Assembly: GCA_002081555.1 (NCBI GenBank)
Contig: MZNV01001120.1
Span: 1-26,743 of the forward strand
Source of the DNA: Protostelium mycophagum
Lineage: Eukaryota > Evosea > Variosea > Protosteliida > Protosteliaceae
Direction of reading: 5' to 3'
DNA: 26,743 nucleotides
In this document: one piece after another, positions 11,901-20,999 of the stretch
Layout of the letters: every line of letters begins with the position of its first letter
How positions within the stretch are numbered: position 1 is the first letter of the stretch
Made by a program: the position numbers and the translations under genes
The notes under the pieces: model-generated
The model's database searches: none
What the model was told of the DNA's origin: nothing
The model's input: the letters and a program-made list of their open reading frames with translations, nothing else

Positions 11901-12556
11901 AAAATGTCAGCCGATTGCAACCTTAAAGAGGGATTGTGTTGAGCGAAGGGTAGCTTGGGGATCTTTTTTCACATTGTTTGGCTGTCTTGGAGGCGGACGG
12001 GCAGGAGGTCTGGTTGGCTTCATGAGAAAATGTGCCCACTGCCACCCGTGACAATTTATTAAAACAGATCGCACACCACATCCGAGAAAAGGTGAACAAA
12101 AGGTCAAGTTCTTCAGGGAGTTCAGTTGTATACCTTCGGAACTCGGTTCCTTCTTTGAGCAGAATCACGAGCTGCCGATGTCAAATCTTGCATCACATTC
12201 TCGGCGGTCATCCAGTGCTAACAGAAGCACAGAAGAGGATGGAAATATCCGGTGCACCTCTAAACAAATCGGAAACTCCAAAACTGGTTCTCAACATTTT
12301 CCATTTCTCTCATTTTGTGAGATCCGACGATAACAGAAAGGCATGGCAACATCAGCCCAAGCAAGTCATTATCTCTGACTCAAAGGATATCTTGTGTGGG
12401 TCTCCAGTGCAAAAAATAACGTGCAATTGAAAGACAACAAAGAGAGGCCTCTCCAGGGCTGTTGATGGCGTCAAATCTGTTCGACTCTGAGGATTGAAGA
12501 TCAAATCCGTCACCAACCACACGAACAAGTAGGCATTCCTTCTCTTCACCCTTCAT
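8994..12556 (-). CDS. Ankyrin-repeat protein with Pro/Ser/Thr-rich C-terminal region
   Basis: Minus-strand gene. Resolved exons include 11837-11705, 11637-11575, 11550-11525, 11504-11393, 11357-11252, 10835-10602, 10539-10139, 10066-9593, 9548-9485, 9453-9297, 9215-9116 and 9062-8994 (stop TAA 8996-8994). The N-terminal half has ankyrin repeats, clearest at 11357-11252 (DWTPLHYAASSGNIEIINIL) with GLTPIDIAKD in the next exon, and GFTILHWAVN across 11705/11637. After these comes an acidic Ser-rich exon, then two exons very rich in Pro, Ser and Thr with SPK/SPT motifs, as in a disordered kinase-substrate region. The tail is a short folded-looking segment ending GEDDEYI. An exon near 12171 (LLKEGTEF) also belongs. 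The start at ATG 12556 and the first two or three exons are uncertain. No catalytic domain is recognised. Confidence 0.65.
11505..11524 (-). other. Candidate 20-nt intron
   Basis: In the ankyrin/Pro-rich gene the frame through HLFKT (exon 11550-11525) continues as QTKSKFEAAL only if a 20-nt segment starting GTTTTC and ending CACAG is removed. Read through, the frame reaches a stop within 20 codons. It would be among the shortest spliceosomal introns known outside ciliates and nucleomorphs. A frameshift in a decaying gene is the alternative. Confidence 0.45.
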
Positions 12557-12696
12557 TTGTGTGATTTACATGAAAACATCATATCAAAGATGAAGAATTT
12601 TCTGAACAAACCAGGCATGGAGAATGAATCATTAGATGTCATTTCGGTAAGAACAAAAATTTTTTGCCAAAGCTCGTGCATTCGTCGGTCGTCCAG

Positions 12697-12777
12697 GATA
12701 GCGTGGCCGAGTGGTTAAGGCGGCAGACTGCTAATCTGTTACCTTCGGGTGCGTGAGTTCGAATCTCACCGCTGTCG
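12697..12777 (+). tRNA. tRNA-Ser(GCT)
   Basis: The acceptor arms GATAGCG and CGCTGTC pair over 7 bp with one T-G wobble, followed by discriminator G. The D-arm begins TGGCCGAGTGG (box A), the anticodon loop CTGCTAA gives GCT at 12730-12732, there is a long variable arm with a CTTCGGGT loop typical of serine tRNAs, and the T-arm has GTTCGAATC (box B). A TTTTTT Pol III terminator follows at 12782-12787. There is no intron and the CCA is not encoded. Confidence 0.97.
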
Positions 12778-13008
12778 ACACTTTTTTGATCTTTTACTTC
12801 AAGAAAATCTTTGTTTTGTTGCGTTGGGGCGACTGAATAAAAATTCATTCGTGTCAATTTGAAAGTGTTCTCTTCTTGTGCTAATTTATTTGATATTCTC
12901 GATTTCGTGGTTTGTGGAAACTGCTAATTTAACAAGACTTCATCGCCCTCTGAGAAAACTGGTTTGGCGAACTGTTCGTGAAATTGAATAACAGAGTTCC
13001 ACAAAATT

Positions 13009-14229
13009 TTATAATAACAAAGCACCGAATGCGTCTTCGAATGCTTTTTTCGACACGAAATCATCCTGCCATCCACCAGCCTTCATGGCCCTTCTGTACC
13101 TCTGTTCTTCTGTCATATTCTCCGCTGGCTGCACCACCCCCGTCTGTACACGTCAGATGACGTCATGTCAATATACCAATATACCTGTCTGCCAGTGTAA
13201 AATTGTGAGAGATTGACGGGCTGTGTCGGCACGTAAGTGAGTGGAGGTTTTGGTGCGTTTGTAGACGGAACTGTCTTCTTGTTGATCGAGATATCTTTCT
13301 TTTCTTCCGGTTTTTTCTTCGTCTTCCCGTTCTGATATCATATATCAGTGATTTTCCCAGAAATTCGAATCGCGCACCATAATGTCCAGCTTTTCTTCCC
13401 TTTCTTTGACCTTTTCTTGTAAAAGTCTTTGGTCCTCTGCAAGATGTTCTCGTCTTCTATCCTCAGCTTCTTCTTTTTGTTGTGCGACACGAGCCTGCAT
13501 CTCACGCTCGAACTCCGCCTGAAATTTCGATTGAGTTTTCGTGAAATCCTGGAATTTGTTTTTGGAATATTGTGGAAAGATCACCTTTCTGGACCGATTG
13601 ATGACAATTACAGCTTGATTGTCTTTCTTGTATTTTTTGATTTTCTCTTGTGTCACCTCAACTTCGATATTGTTTGCCAAGTTATAAACTGCACATTAGA
13701 AATGGATCATAAAAAACATGCACTCACTAATGTCTTCAATCTCTTCGAGGTAATTATTGTACTCGTAAAGAGACCCAAAATCCTCTCTCCTCTTATTATA
13801 GCTGTGACGTTTTAGTGATTTGAATGTTCAAATGAAGGTTTTCAACTGCTTGAGAAGTTCTTTTCGAATGATTAACTCCTTCTCTAATTCTTGTTCCTCT
13901 GCAGTTTTTGTTGTGAAATTGTTCTTTCGAAGTGTCATCTTACAAACAGGACATGTTATTGCCTTGTAAGATGTCAATCAAAGATGATGAAAAAGGGATA
14001 TCCCACCTTATTTGCAATAAAAGATCGTTGCACACATTGTTCACAACTAGAAAATGTTAGGTGTTACTTTATCGTCTGTGATCCCTCACAATTTATGATT
14101 ACAGGTGGCGGTCACGAACTTCATGTTTGGATTGAAGAGTGGCTCACAAACGTTAGAAGAAAACATCATTAACGTTGACACTACCTCACTCCTACAGAGG
14201 AGACATCTTGCTTCACCATCATCACCCAT
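13009..14229 (-). CDS. MNAT1: MAT1, CDK-activating kinase assembly factor of TFIIH (9 exons, 294 aa)
   Basis: Exons: 14229-14185, 14142-14090, 14046-14007, 13962-13847, 13801-13728, 13688-13585, 13548-13378, 13331-13185 and 13143-13009 (885 nt, all phases agree). MAT1 bridges CDK7-cyclin H to the TFIIH core and stabilises the kinase complex, acting in transcription initiation and nucleotide-excision repair in the nucleus. An N-terminal C3HC4 RING is complete: Cys9, Cys12, Cys29, His31, Cys34, Cys37, Cys50, Cys53. The linker LRKNNF and helix YNKRREDFGSLYEYNNYLEE match the family closely, followed by a charged coiled coil and the hydrophobic C-terminal end (AGGW...KKAFEDAFGALL). Length is close to the usual 309 aa. 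The start at 14229 fits the family; the frame stays open upstream to an ATG at 14346, adding 39 residues. Introns 1 (42 nt) and 6 (36 nt) are multiples of three without stops, so retention would keep the frame. Confidence 0.93.
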
Positions 14230-14346
14230 TTTTTTGTAATTGCGCTTCCTTGCTGGTGCGGCCGCAAGTTGGCTTGTTTTACAACTGGCCTGCAAGGCTG
14301 AAGCGGACTTTTTCGCCGCCACGAAATAGCACACCACGAGGCTCAT

Positions 14347-14640
14347 GATGATGTACTAAGATGATGGTTGCCCAAGTCCAGTCACGACACCAATCTCGCC
14401 CTTTTGCACTGAATGGTTGCTACATAGAGGTTGATCATTATGCTGCTCACCCTTTTTACCTGTATTATATACAGAGAAATCTATAAACAAAACAACCGAC
14501 ATAAAGAGAATAAAACAACACAAAATGACCCCTTCATCCATTCTATCTTATTTTATAACGGTATGTCAGACATCGATAATAATTTATGTATATAATTATT
14601 ATGTGATTTTTTAATGATCATGCTTTATTAAGGTAATGTG
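14347..14640. other. Region upstream of MAT1
   Basis: This likely holds the MAT1 promoter. A minus-strand open frame at 14541-14356 (61 codons) starts with a strongly hydrophobic segment (VILCCFILFMSVVLFIDF) that could be a membrane anchor or signal, but no splice partner or homologue was recognised, so it is not called as a gene. Confidence 0.3.
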
Positions 14641-15559
14641 CAAGTGCGCATTTCCTAAGTCTGCAGTCTGCAACATGCCAATATTTTCCAAATAAACACT
14701 TGAAGTCTTCCATAACAGTTAGGAAGATCTTTGGTTTTGTGGATTTGCCTTTATTTCTTATCTCTTCTCTTTATCTCTTTCATTTCCTTTTCTTAGGTAT
14801 TGTTTCCTTCTTGCATTCTTAAAGTCCATTCTTTTGATTTGGAAATGTTGAGTGTATACAGAGGCAAAAACCTCTATGCAGGCTTACAAGCCTATGCCAG
14901 CCCTTTGAAGACTGCAATCTTAAACCCCTTAGTTAGAGTAAGTGCAGGAAATAAAGGATTAATATCTGGTCTTTGGACTGATAATACTTTATCTTTATCA
15001 GCCCTTTGGCTGAAGACTGTGATCTCAGGGGCTGCAGCTCAAGTAGGTACAGTATGATGGCCTGGAGTTCTGTGTTGTTGATTTCTTGTGTTCTAATAGT
15101 TGATCTGCTGTTTCCTCTTGGGGAATAGTGTTACTGCTCTGTAGGCTGCTCTTTTGTTTTTGAGTAACCTATCTGTTAGGAGTTATAGCGCAACTGCACT
15201 TACATGGCTCTTTTGTATAATCAATATAAATCAGGGTGTGTTGTAGATGTGTCCTGAGAAATAAAGATTAAAATAATTTTTCTCTAAATTCAAATCCATA
15301 AATTAGAATTTTAAGCCCTAATGATTGGCACAATAGATATTACACAGTATTCTGATAGCATGAATTCATATTGACACAAAAAAGTGGTTTTTACTGTATT
15401 ATAAATAAGTTTGTCTTGAGATTGTTTTGAATTTGTTTTTATTTTGTTCTGATTTGTTCTGATCTGGAATCAAAACAAAAACAAAACAGTCCAGTTTTAT
15501 CAGAACAAAACAGAACAAAGCCAGAACAAAACAAAACAAGAAAAGGGACTGTTCTAATA
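14641..15559. repeat. Repeat-like non-coding DNA with a large imperfect inverted repeat
   Basis: Base composition changes here: AT-rich, with T- and A-runs. Two imperfect copies of CAGCCCTTTG...AAGACTG lie about 90 bp apart near 14900 and 15000. From about 15420 to 15545 a T-rich arm (repeated TTTTGTTCTGATTTGTTCTG) faces an A-rich complementary arm (repeated CAGAACAAAACAGAAC), forming an imperfect hairpin. TATAATCAATATAAA at about 15215 and AATAAA at about 15260 could be remains of an LTR, but no matching second copy, primer-binding site or gag/pol frame is visible. Type of element unknown. Confidence 0.35.
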
Positions 15560-16642
15560 CTCTTTACCGAAAATTGGGTCAAGTTTTGCTGAAAATTCAC
15601 CTTTTGCTTGAAGGTCGATTCCAGCGCTCAATGCCGTCTTCAACACATCAGTCACGTATGTGGTAACGTTCTGTCATATTATCTCACCTGAACAAGCTTC
15701 TTCCAGTCCCTTGAGCCCCCTTGTATCCGCTCTAAGGTAAAATTCTTGCGTTAATAATCTTGCAAGCTTCAAGCACTGCGGCCACGCATAATTCAGAAGT
15801 TGTAGATCCACCTATTGCCTCCGTGTTGGGAATGGTGAGGGTGGTGCTGTCTACAATGCGGATGTTGTCAAGGGGTACCTTGATGATGTCATCATGAATT
15901 CATCTACAACAATGTAGATTGATGCTTTTGCAGTTTATGAAGGAAGGAACATCATCACTGAACGTAAAGAATGTCTGGTTGTAATGCATTCACCTTCAAT
16001 GCTATGGCAGCGGCTTGTATGACCTTTGTGTTGATATCTTGACCCATCTCAATACCAGAATGAGATATCACAATGGATCCATCAGAATAAATGTCAACAA
16101 GGGCAGCATTGAGGTTCTTTGTGATACCTGGGGTTGTCAGTTTCCCGCCAAAACAGAAAAGTTGTGAAAAACTTACCAAGTCCAAATTTGCAAGGAACAA
16201 GGGAAATTCCTTGCTTTGTCCAGCAGTTAGCCTTGTTGTAGTCTGCCACCACAGCACATCTTTTCTGGTAGTCTGATGACTTCACAATCTACAACAAGTC
16301 AATTTTTTTTCCATTTTTTTAGACTGATCAAAAAGATTTTTTCTGAATTCTGACCTCTCCCCACATTTGGTCCACGTTCCAATATTTTAAGACTTGGTTG
16401 TTGGGTGTCTTCTGTCCTTTAGTGTAGAAGTATTTCTGTCTAAAATTGTCTGGCTGTGCTCCTTTTCACGTCAATCTCTCCAAAATTTCTCTAAAATTTC
16501 ACCTATTCTGGCAGCAATTTCCTATATCACGGCTTCACTGATGTAAATGGCAGGGACCCAGCCAGGTCCTCTCATAGAAGTGCTGGGGGGGTTGTTTGTA
16601 AACGCAACTTTCCCAGAATATTCTATATTAGGAATATAGTAA
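15560..16642 (-). pseudogene. Xanthine dehydrogenase/aldehyde oxidase, broken molybdopterin-domain fragment
   Basis: Minus-strand exon-like blocks: 16642-16503 (YYIPNIEYSGKVAFTN, then STSMRGPGWVP), 16439-16355 (KYFYTKGQKTP), 16288-16177 (ANCWTKQGISLVPCKFGLG), 16127-15994 (SDGSIVISHSGIEMGQDINT) and 15878-15759 (STTLTIPNTEAIGGSTT). They follow the order of the molybdenum-cofactor half of xanthine dehydrogenase/aldehyde oxidase, including the GIEMGQ cofactor loop. A TAG interrupts the first block after EAVI, and the join of the first to the second block is out of phase by one base. Further weak similarity reaches about 15560 (LKTALSAGIDLQAKG), after which the domain is cut by repeat DNA. The iron-sulphur, FAD and C-terminal parts are missing. 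Most likely a pseudogene remnant. Conserved sequence across clean introns suggests decay is fairly recent. Confidence 0.8.
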
Positions 16643-17379
16643 CTGAATGAAAAATTTCAAGTTTAGGGCTTTAGAAGGATTCCTTCAATGTCTGTGAGAG
16701 AGGGGAGTGCTTTTTGAAATGCCTCCCATGTGATCATCTCATAAATTGACTTTTTTCTGGCTTCCTTGAAGGGTAAATCCCTCAAGATCCGTAGTTTTAG
16801 AGATCATTATTTAGATATCACCAAATCCAGGACCTCCAAGAGATCATACAGTTCCAACTGAATTACCTGAGGATGATGGGGTTTCATGGTACCTGGACAT
16901 TGTTCACAACACAGAAGAGCTATGGCAACATAGCTTTCTACAGATAAGTATAAACCAGAGAGCATACACACTTACCATCAGACTGGAAAAAGTATTGTTG
17001 ATTTTTAAATTTCTAGACTTCTGGAGGGAATGACACGGAGTTATCCTCAAAGGTTCTCTTGAGAAGTTGAATGAAAAAAATATGGCATAACCTTGTTCCT
17101 TACAGTTTATCCTAAGGACCTGCGGAGTCCGTCAGTGTGTTTTGAAACAGAAACAGAAAAAAAATGAGTATATAGTTTGATGAAAATCCTTTATTTTTTT
17201 GTTTCTCTTATTTTTTCTCTTGTAAGGCTTTCTGTCTGTTATACAATTACACCAAGGCAATAATGATTTAACAAAGGGAAGAATAATTATTTTGTGATTC
17301 TCACTGCTATTTGACCACCTAATGAAACGGAGACAATAGTAATTTATGACAAAAGACAACAGAATAAGTTTCATGATTC
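16643..17379. other. Non-coding stretch between the XDH remnant and viral-like frames
   Basis: Scattered minus-strand pieces (for example IYEMITWEAFQKALPSLTD near 16700) look weakly coding but match nothing recognised and are not in a consistent splice order. The rest is AT-rich with A and T runs. No RNA gene is seen. Confidence 0.35.
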
Positions 17380-17380
17380 T

Positions 17381-18391
17381 GTGTATCAGGAACATAAGAT
17401 GGATAGCAATGGTGTCAGGTCAAACGTGTCCTTCAAATTGTTGAGGAGAGGTCTAACCCCTCTCACTACGACACGCCTATATTCATGCAAAACTCTAACG
17501 GTTATGTGGGTATTAATAGCACACGCGTCTTTGCAGCAGTTGGATGTGAACGGCGTCATTAAAGAGACTGGTGTCTGTTTTAACACAGAACCTGGTGCAA
17601 AAGCTTCTATCTTGGGAATTTATAAGGAGGATCATTTGGTTGTGACAGTCAGGGTCTCAGCAACCCAGCAACCCTATCTCCAATCTTCTTTGTCTGCATT
17701 GGTAAAGTGTGCGTCATGTCATTAACAATCAATGGTGTAAAAGATGGTACAAGTGGGCCCATCAGATTACCGCTGCCCAGCAGACTGAGTACTGGCCAAT
17801 TTGATTTTTACCCATTATTTGGATTGTACATCACCAATGGAGCGGTTAACTCTTGGAAAATGACGTCTACCGAGTGGTTATTGTACAGTGGAATAGGCGG
17901 AAACTTTGTGGCTAATCAAGCCGTGGTCATCCCCAACTTCAGCATCACCTACAACCTTATGTATTGAGTATATTTTCTACCCTCCTGTTTTATAGACAAG
18001 TCATGCCGGATAACGTCGTTACCAACTTGTACACAAAAATAGAAGCAGCGGAGGCACTTCAGGCTGATATCTACTGTCAACTACAACAGATCAATACAGA
18101 GATATAAGTGTTGAATGCAGCCAGGCAAGTATACAAAATTATGTCAGCAAGTCCAAAACTGCAAGAGGCTATAAGTGATTTAATTGTTACACGTTTGGGT
18201 GTACCCCTGAGGAAATGCCAAAATTGTGGACATCCCCTGCTGAACCAGAATCAGAACCAGAACCCAAAGCACAAGAAGATGTCATTAGGATTCCAATACA
18301 AATGCCATCAGCCAGTGCAGATTTTAAAATTGATATTGCCATATCTGATTCCATTGCTTTTGCTGATCCAGTCCAGTTAGCTGTACAATGA
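17381..18391 (+). pseudogene. Decayed open frames with a tail-fibre-like motif
   Basis: Several plus-strand frames follow each other with stops and shifts between them: about 17440-17550 in one frame (motif NGYVGINST), 17530-17725 in another (QLDVNGVIKETGV), 17707-17967 (86 codons), 18004-18108 (DNVVTNLYTKIEAAEAL) and 18215-18391 (SEPEPKAQEDVIRI). The pair NGYVGINST... and LDVNG, split by a frameshift in the expected order, resembles the GNVGIGT.P...LDVNG motif recalled from tail-fibre proteins of phages and large DNA viruses. The 86-codon frame is rich in beta-strand-like sequence. A degraded viral or Polinton-like insertion is possible, but no capsid, ATPase or integrase gene is seen nearby. 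Low confidence in origin. Confidence 0.35.
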
Positions 18392-18479
18392 TGTTCTTTT
18401 AATTTTTTGTTTATGTCTGGATTCTTTTTATATGATGTACATGTGTCACATTGTTTTGATCTGACACATATCAATATAT

Positions 18480-19956
18480 TATATATATAATTATAATATA
18501 TACCTTGTCTCGTGATAAATAATTTTCCCAGTATAAAATCCTATAGCAGATCCACAACCACATTTTGATGTGCCGTGATGCATATGAGATCATTTATGCC
18601 AACTTCCTATATAATTGAATATGATATCATATTGTCTACAACTAACCATCAAAAGAAGCACCACAGACTGTTAAAGTCACCCCCTCAAAAAATTCTACAG
18701 GAGCTCCTTTCAAATATGATAACTCTTGTTCTTCTGTTCTCCACAGTTTTTTGCTTTTTTCAGATAATATAATGATCTTCTTTCCAACTTTCTTAGCTAT
18801 TCGATCATAACAATGATGGCTGATTGTAGTCCCATTGTTCCAGAATTTTTTTCTAACATTGCATGCCCCCCTCTATTTATCATTGTTCCTAGAACTGCAC
18901 ATACATTGACGTCATAGTGTTTTTTGCTTCTCCACCGTCCTTTGTTTTATTTCCAAGCTCAACCCGCTGACTTGTACATAATGTTCTTTGGTGTTGACAT
19001 GTTGTACATCTGAAGTTGATCTCTGAATAAAATCCTTTGTGATGATTTTCATTGTACACTGCCCACAAGTCTGCATTACAGGTTGGACAGTTTGAGAAGT
19101 TTGATGTGATGAAAGAGACAAGAAGGCCAAAATGGATGAGACAATACTCATAATCATGAACTTCAAGTGGTGAAAATGTATTGTGATGATTTTTTGTCTG
19201 ATTGCTGATGACAGGCACCTCTGATGGAAGATGTGGGCCATATGTTGGCTCAGATCCAACAAATGAGTTGTTGTCAAACTGTATTTGTCAGAGATTGTGT
19301 ATTATTGGATAACTTTAAACCTGATCATCTGTCCTTGCCTCGTAAAGTGTCTGCTTGTGGGCCGAAATCTCTCTTTCAATGTGTTCACAATGTTCTTGAA
19401 GCGTGTGTATTTCTTGTCTCATCTTCAATACACGCACTTGTTGCATCTATCAATAATCAACAGACAAAGAAGGTTCATGATTTACCTCTAGATGTGTTTG
19501 GTGATGTCCAAAGATTTTGTTTCCCTCAAATCAGGATCAACATGATTCTGCCGTATCTGTGAATTGTGGCATTGATTGAAAGTATTTGCAAAGACAAGAG
19601 CTTCTTGCTTCTTCTTCTTCTTTTCGGGTGTGCGACCCATTGTATTGTATTTCTTGTCTCATCTTCAATACACGCACTTGTTGCATCTATCAATAATCAA
19701 CAGACAAAGAAGGTTCATGATTTACCTCCATGTGTTCGGTGATGTCCAAAGATTTTGTTTCCCTCAAATCAGGATTGATATGATTCTGCTGTATCTGTGA
19801 ATTGTGGCAGTGATTGAAAGTATTTGCAAAGACAAGAGCTTCTTGCTTCTTCTTCTTCTTTTCAGGTGTGCGACCCATTGTATTGTGAAATGAAACTGAT
19901 GTGAGATCACGAAATTTTTTGTGGTTCGGTAAAAAGAAATCTGGAAATAACTCCAA
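18480..19956 (-). mobile_element. Degenerate MULE (Mutator-type) transposase
   Basis: Reading the minus strand from 19956 downward gives a putative start MGRTPEKKKKKQEALVFANT, then a zinc ribbon with CPTC and CTTC pairs (ending QHQRTLCTSQRV, near 18970-19100), then GTTISHHCYDRIAKKVGKK (near 18800), TLTVCGASFDG (near 18660) and GSAIGFYTGKI (near 18520). This order (zinc ribbon, then a FDGSWxKR...GxGSAIGxxTGKI-like strand at the start of the catalytic domain) matches animal-type Mutator transposases. Frame changes and stops break it several times and the catalytic C-terminal part is absent, so it is dead. No terminal inverted repeats were found by eye. Confidence 0.65.
19406..19890. repeat. 240-bp tandem duplication inside the MULE remnant
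   Basis: Two direct copies, starting at 19406 and 19646, share TGTATTTCTTGTCTCATCTT and nearly all of the next 240 bp, differing by a few substitutions and a small indel. Each contains the putative minus-strand transposase start (MGRTPEKKKKKQ) and a run of CTT triplets. The period is a multiple of three. Confidence 0.9.
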
Positions 19957-20999
19957 AACAAGTGGTAGAAACTTTCATCTCATTTGTGAAATACATTCCA
20001 AATGATAAATTTAAGAATCTGTACCACTCAGAATCTTTATTGAAATAATCTGTGAGAAGATTTTAGCATTTTACAATTTCCCCTATTGATTTTTCCATAG
20101 AAAAAAAATTGCCGTCGGAAATTGTTGCGCTTGTTACACTGAAAAGTCGTTCAAAAAGTAGACCCGGCCTTGCCACCTTAAACATCGTTGCGACTTGCGA
20201 ATAAATTATATTAATTTATTTGTTCTTTTATGTCATCGATGCCTGACACTGTACAGAAGCACAAAGAACCAAGAGGAGTGGAATAAGCTTTACAAGAAGA
20301 TCAAACACAAAATGAACTCAAGTGGCAAGATTCTACCTTGGTTCACAATACCACATAGTCTGGAATCTAAAACTACAATACACAGAGATCAAGTATTAGT
20401 CTACAACCACACATTTTGGCAAATCAAAAAAATTGTCAGAAGAAAATCAGACCAAGGAACATATACTTCAACTTGTGACTGACTTCAACACAAACCTTCT
20501 ATTGAAAAAATGAAAAATAGATGCACCATAAACTCATCAAAATTCCCACCCTGAGCCGGGGTAATGGCTAGGCCCAGAGGCTGATCACTGCACGTGCGAT
20601 GCACGCAGGCCAGTTGTAAAACAGGCAGGCCAACTTGCGGCTGAATAAACGAGTAAACAAGTAAAACGATTCCAAATGCACCACTTGGTATAACATGAAT
20701 TCGGGCTGTGTGTAAGAATCGGTGATCTGACAATCGTCTAGATGAGCCTCTTTGGAAAGTCAGCGCATCGTGGAATATGGGAATATTTCTGCTCTCCACT
20801 GTTTGTTGAGTGATCTCCTCGAGAAGTAAATTGGGTAGAATCAGTAAATTTTGTGGGTTTGGACAATATCCATGGAGGAAATTCTCACTGTTTCATTGGT
20901 TCACTGAAGATCTTTTTGGTTGCGTTGTAGACGAATATATCCTTTTCCGGGATTGGAGAGTGAAACATTCGCTTCAGCAAGAGAAACATCGAAAGACAA
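19957..20999. other. Region upstream of the PARP gene with short unassigned frames
   Basis: A plus-strand frame at 20195-20482 (95 codons, motif KILPWFTIPHSLESKTTIHR) and a minus-strand frame at 20799-20485 (104 codons, one hydrophobic segment FGIVLLVYSFI) are open, but neither is recognised nor flanked by clear splice sites. The minus-strand one includes the short element GCCGCAAGTTGGC also found at 14262. The 200 bp before 21000 should hold the PARP promoter. Confidence 0.3.

Noticed and set aside
12032-12430. 132-codon plus-strand frame
   Set aside because: It lies antisense to ankyrin exons of the minus-strand gene (LLKEGTEF block) and shows no motif.
14800-15057. 85-codon plus-strand frame in repeat-like DNA, considered as a retrotransposon gag piece
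   Set aside because: No zinc knuckle, protease or polymerase follows, and the frame contains imperfect internal repeats that explain its openness.
20560-20660. Possible tRNA-derived SINE head
   Set aside because: No convincing box A/box B pair and no A-tail or target-site duplication.
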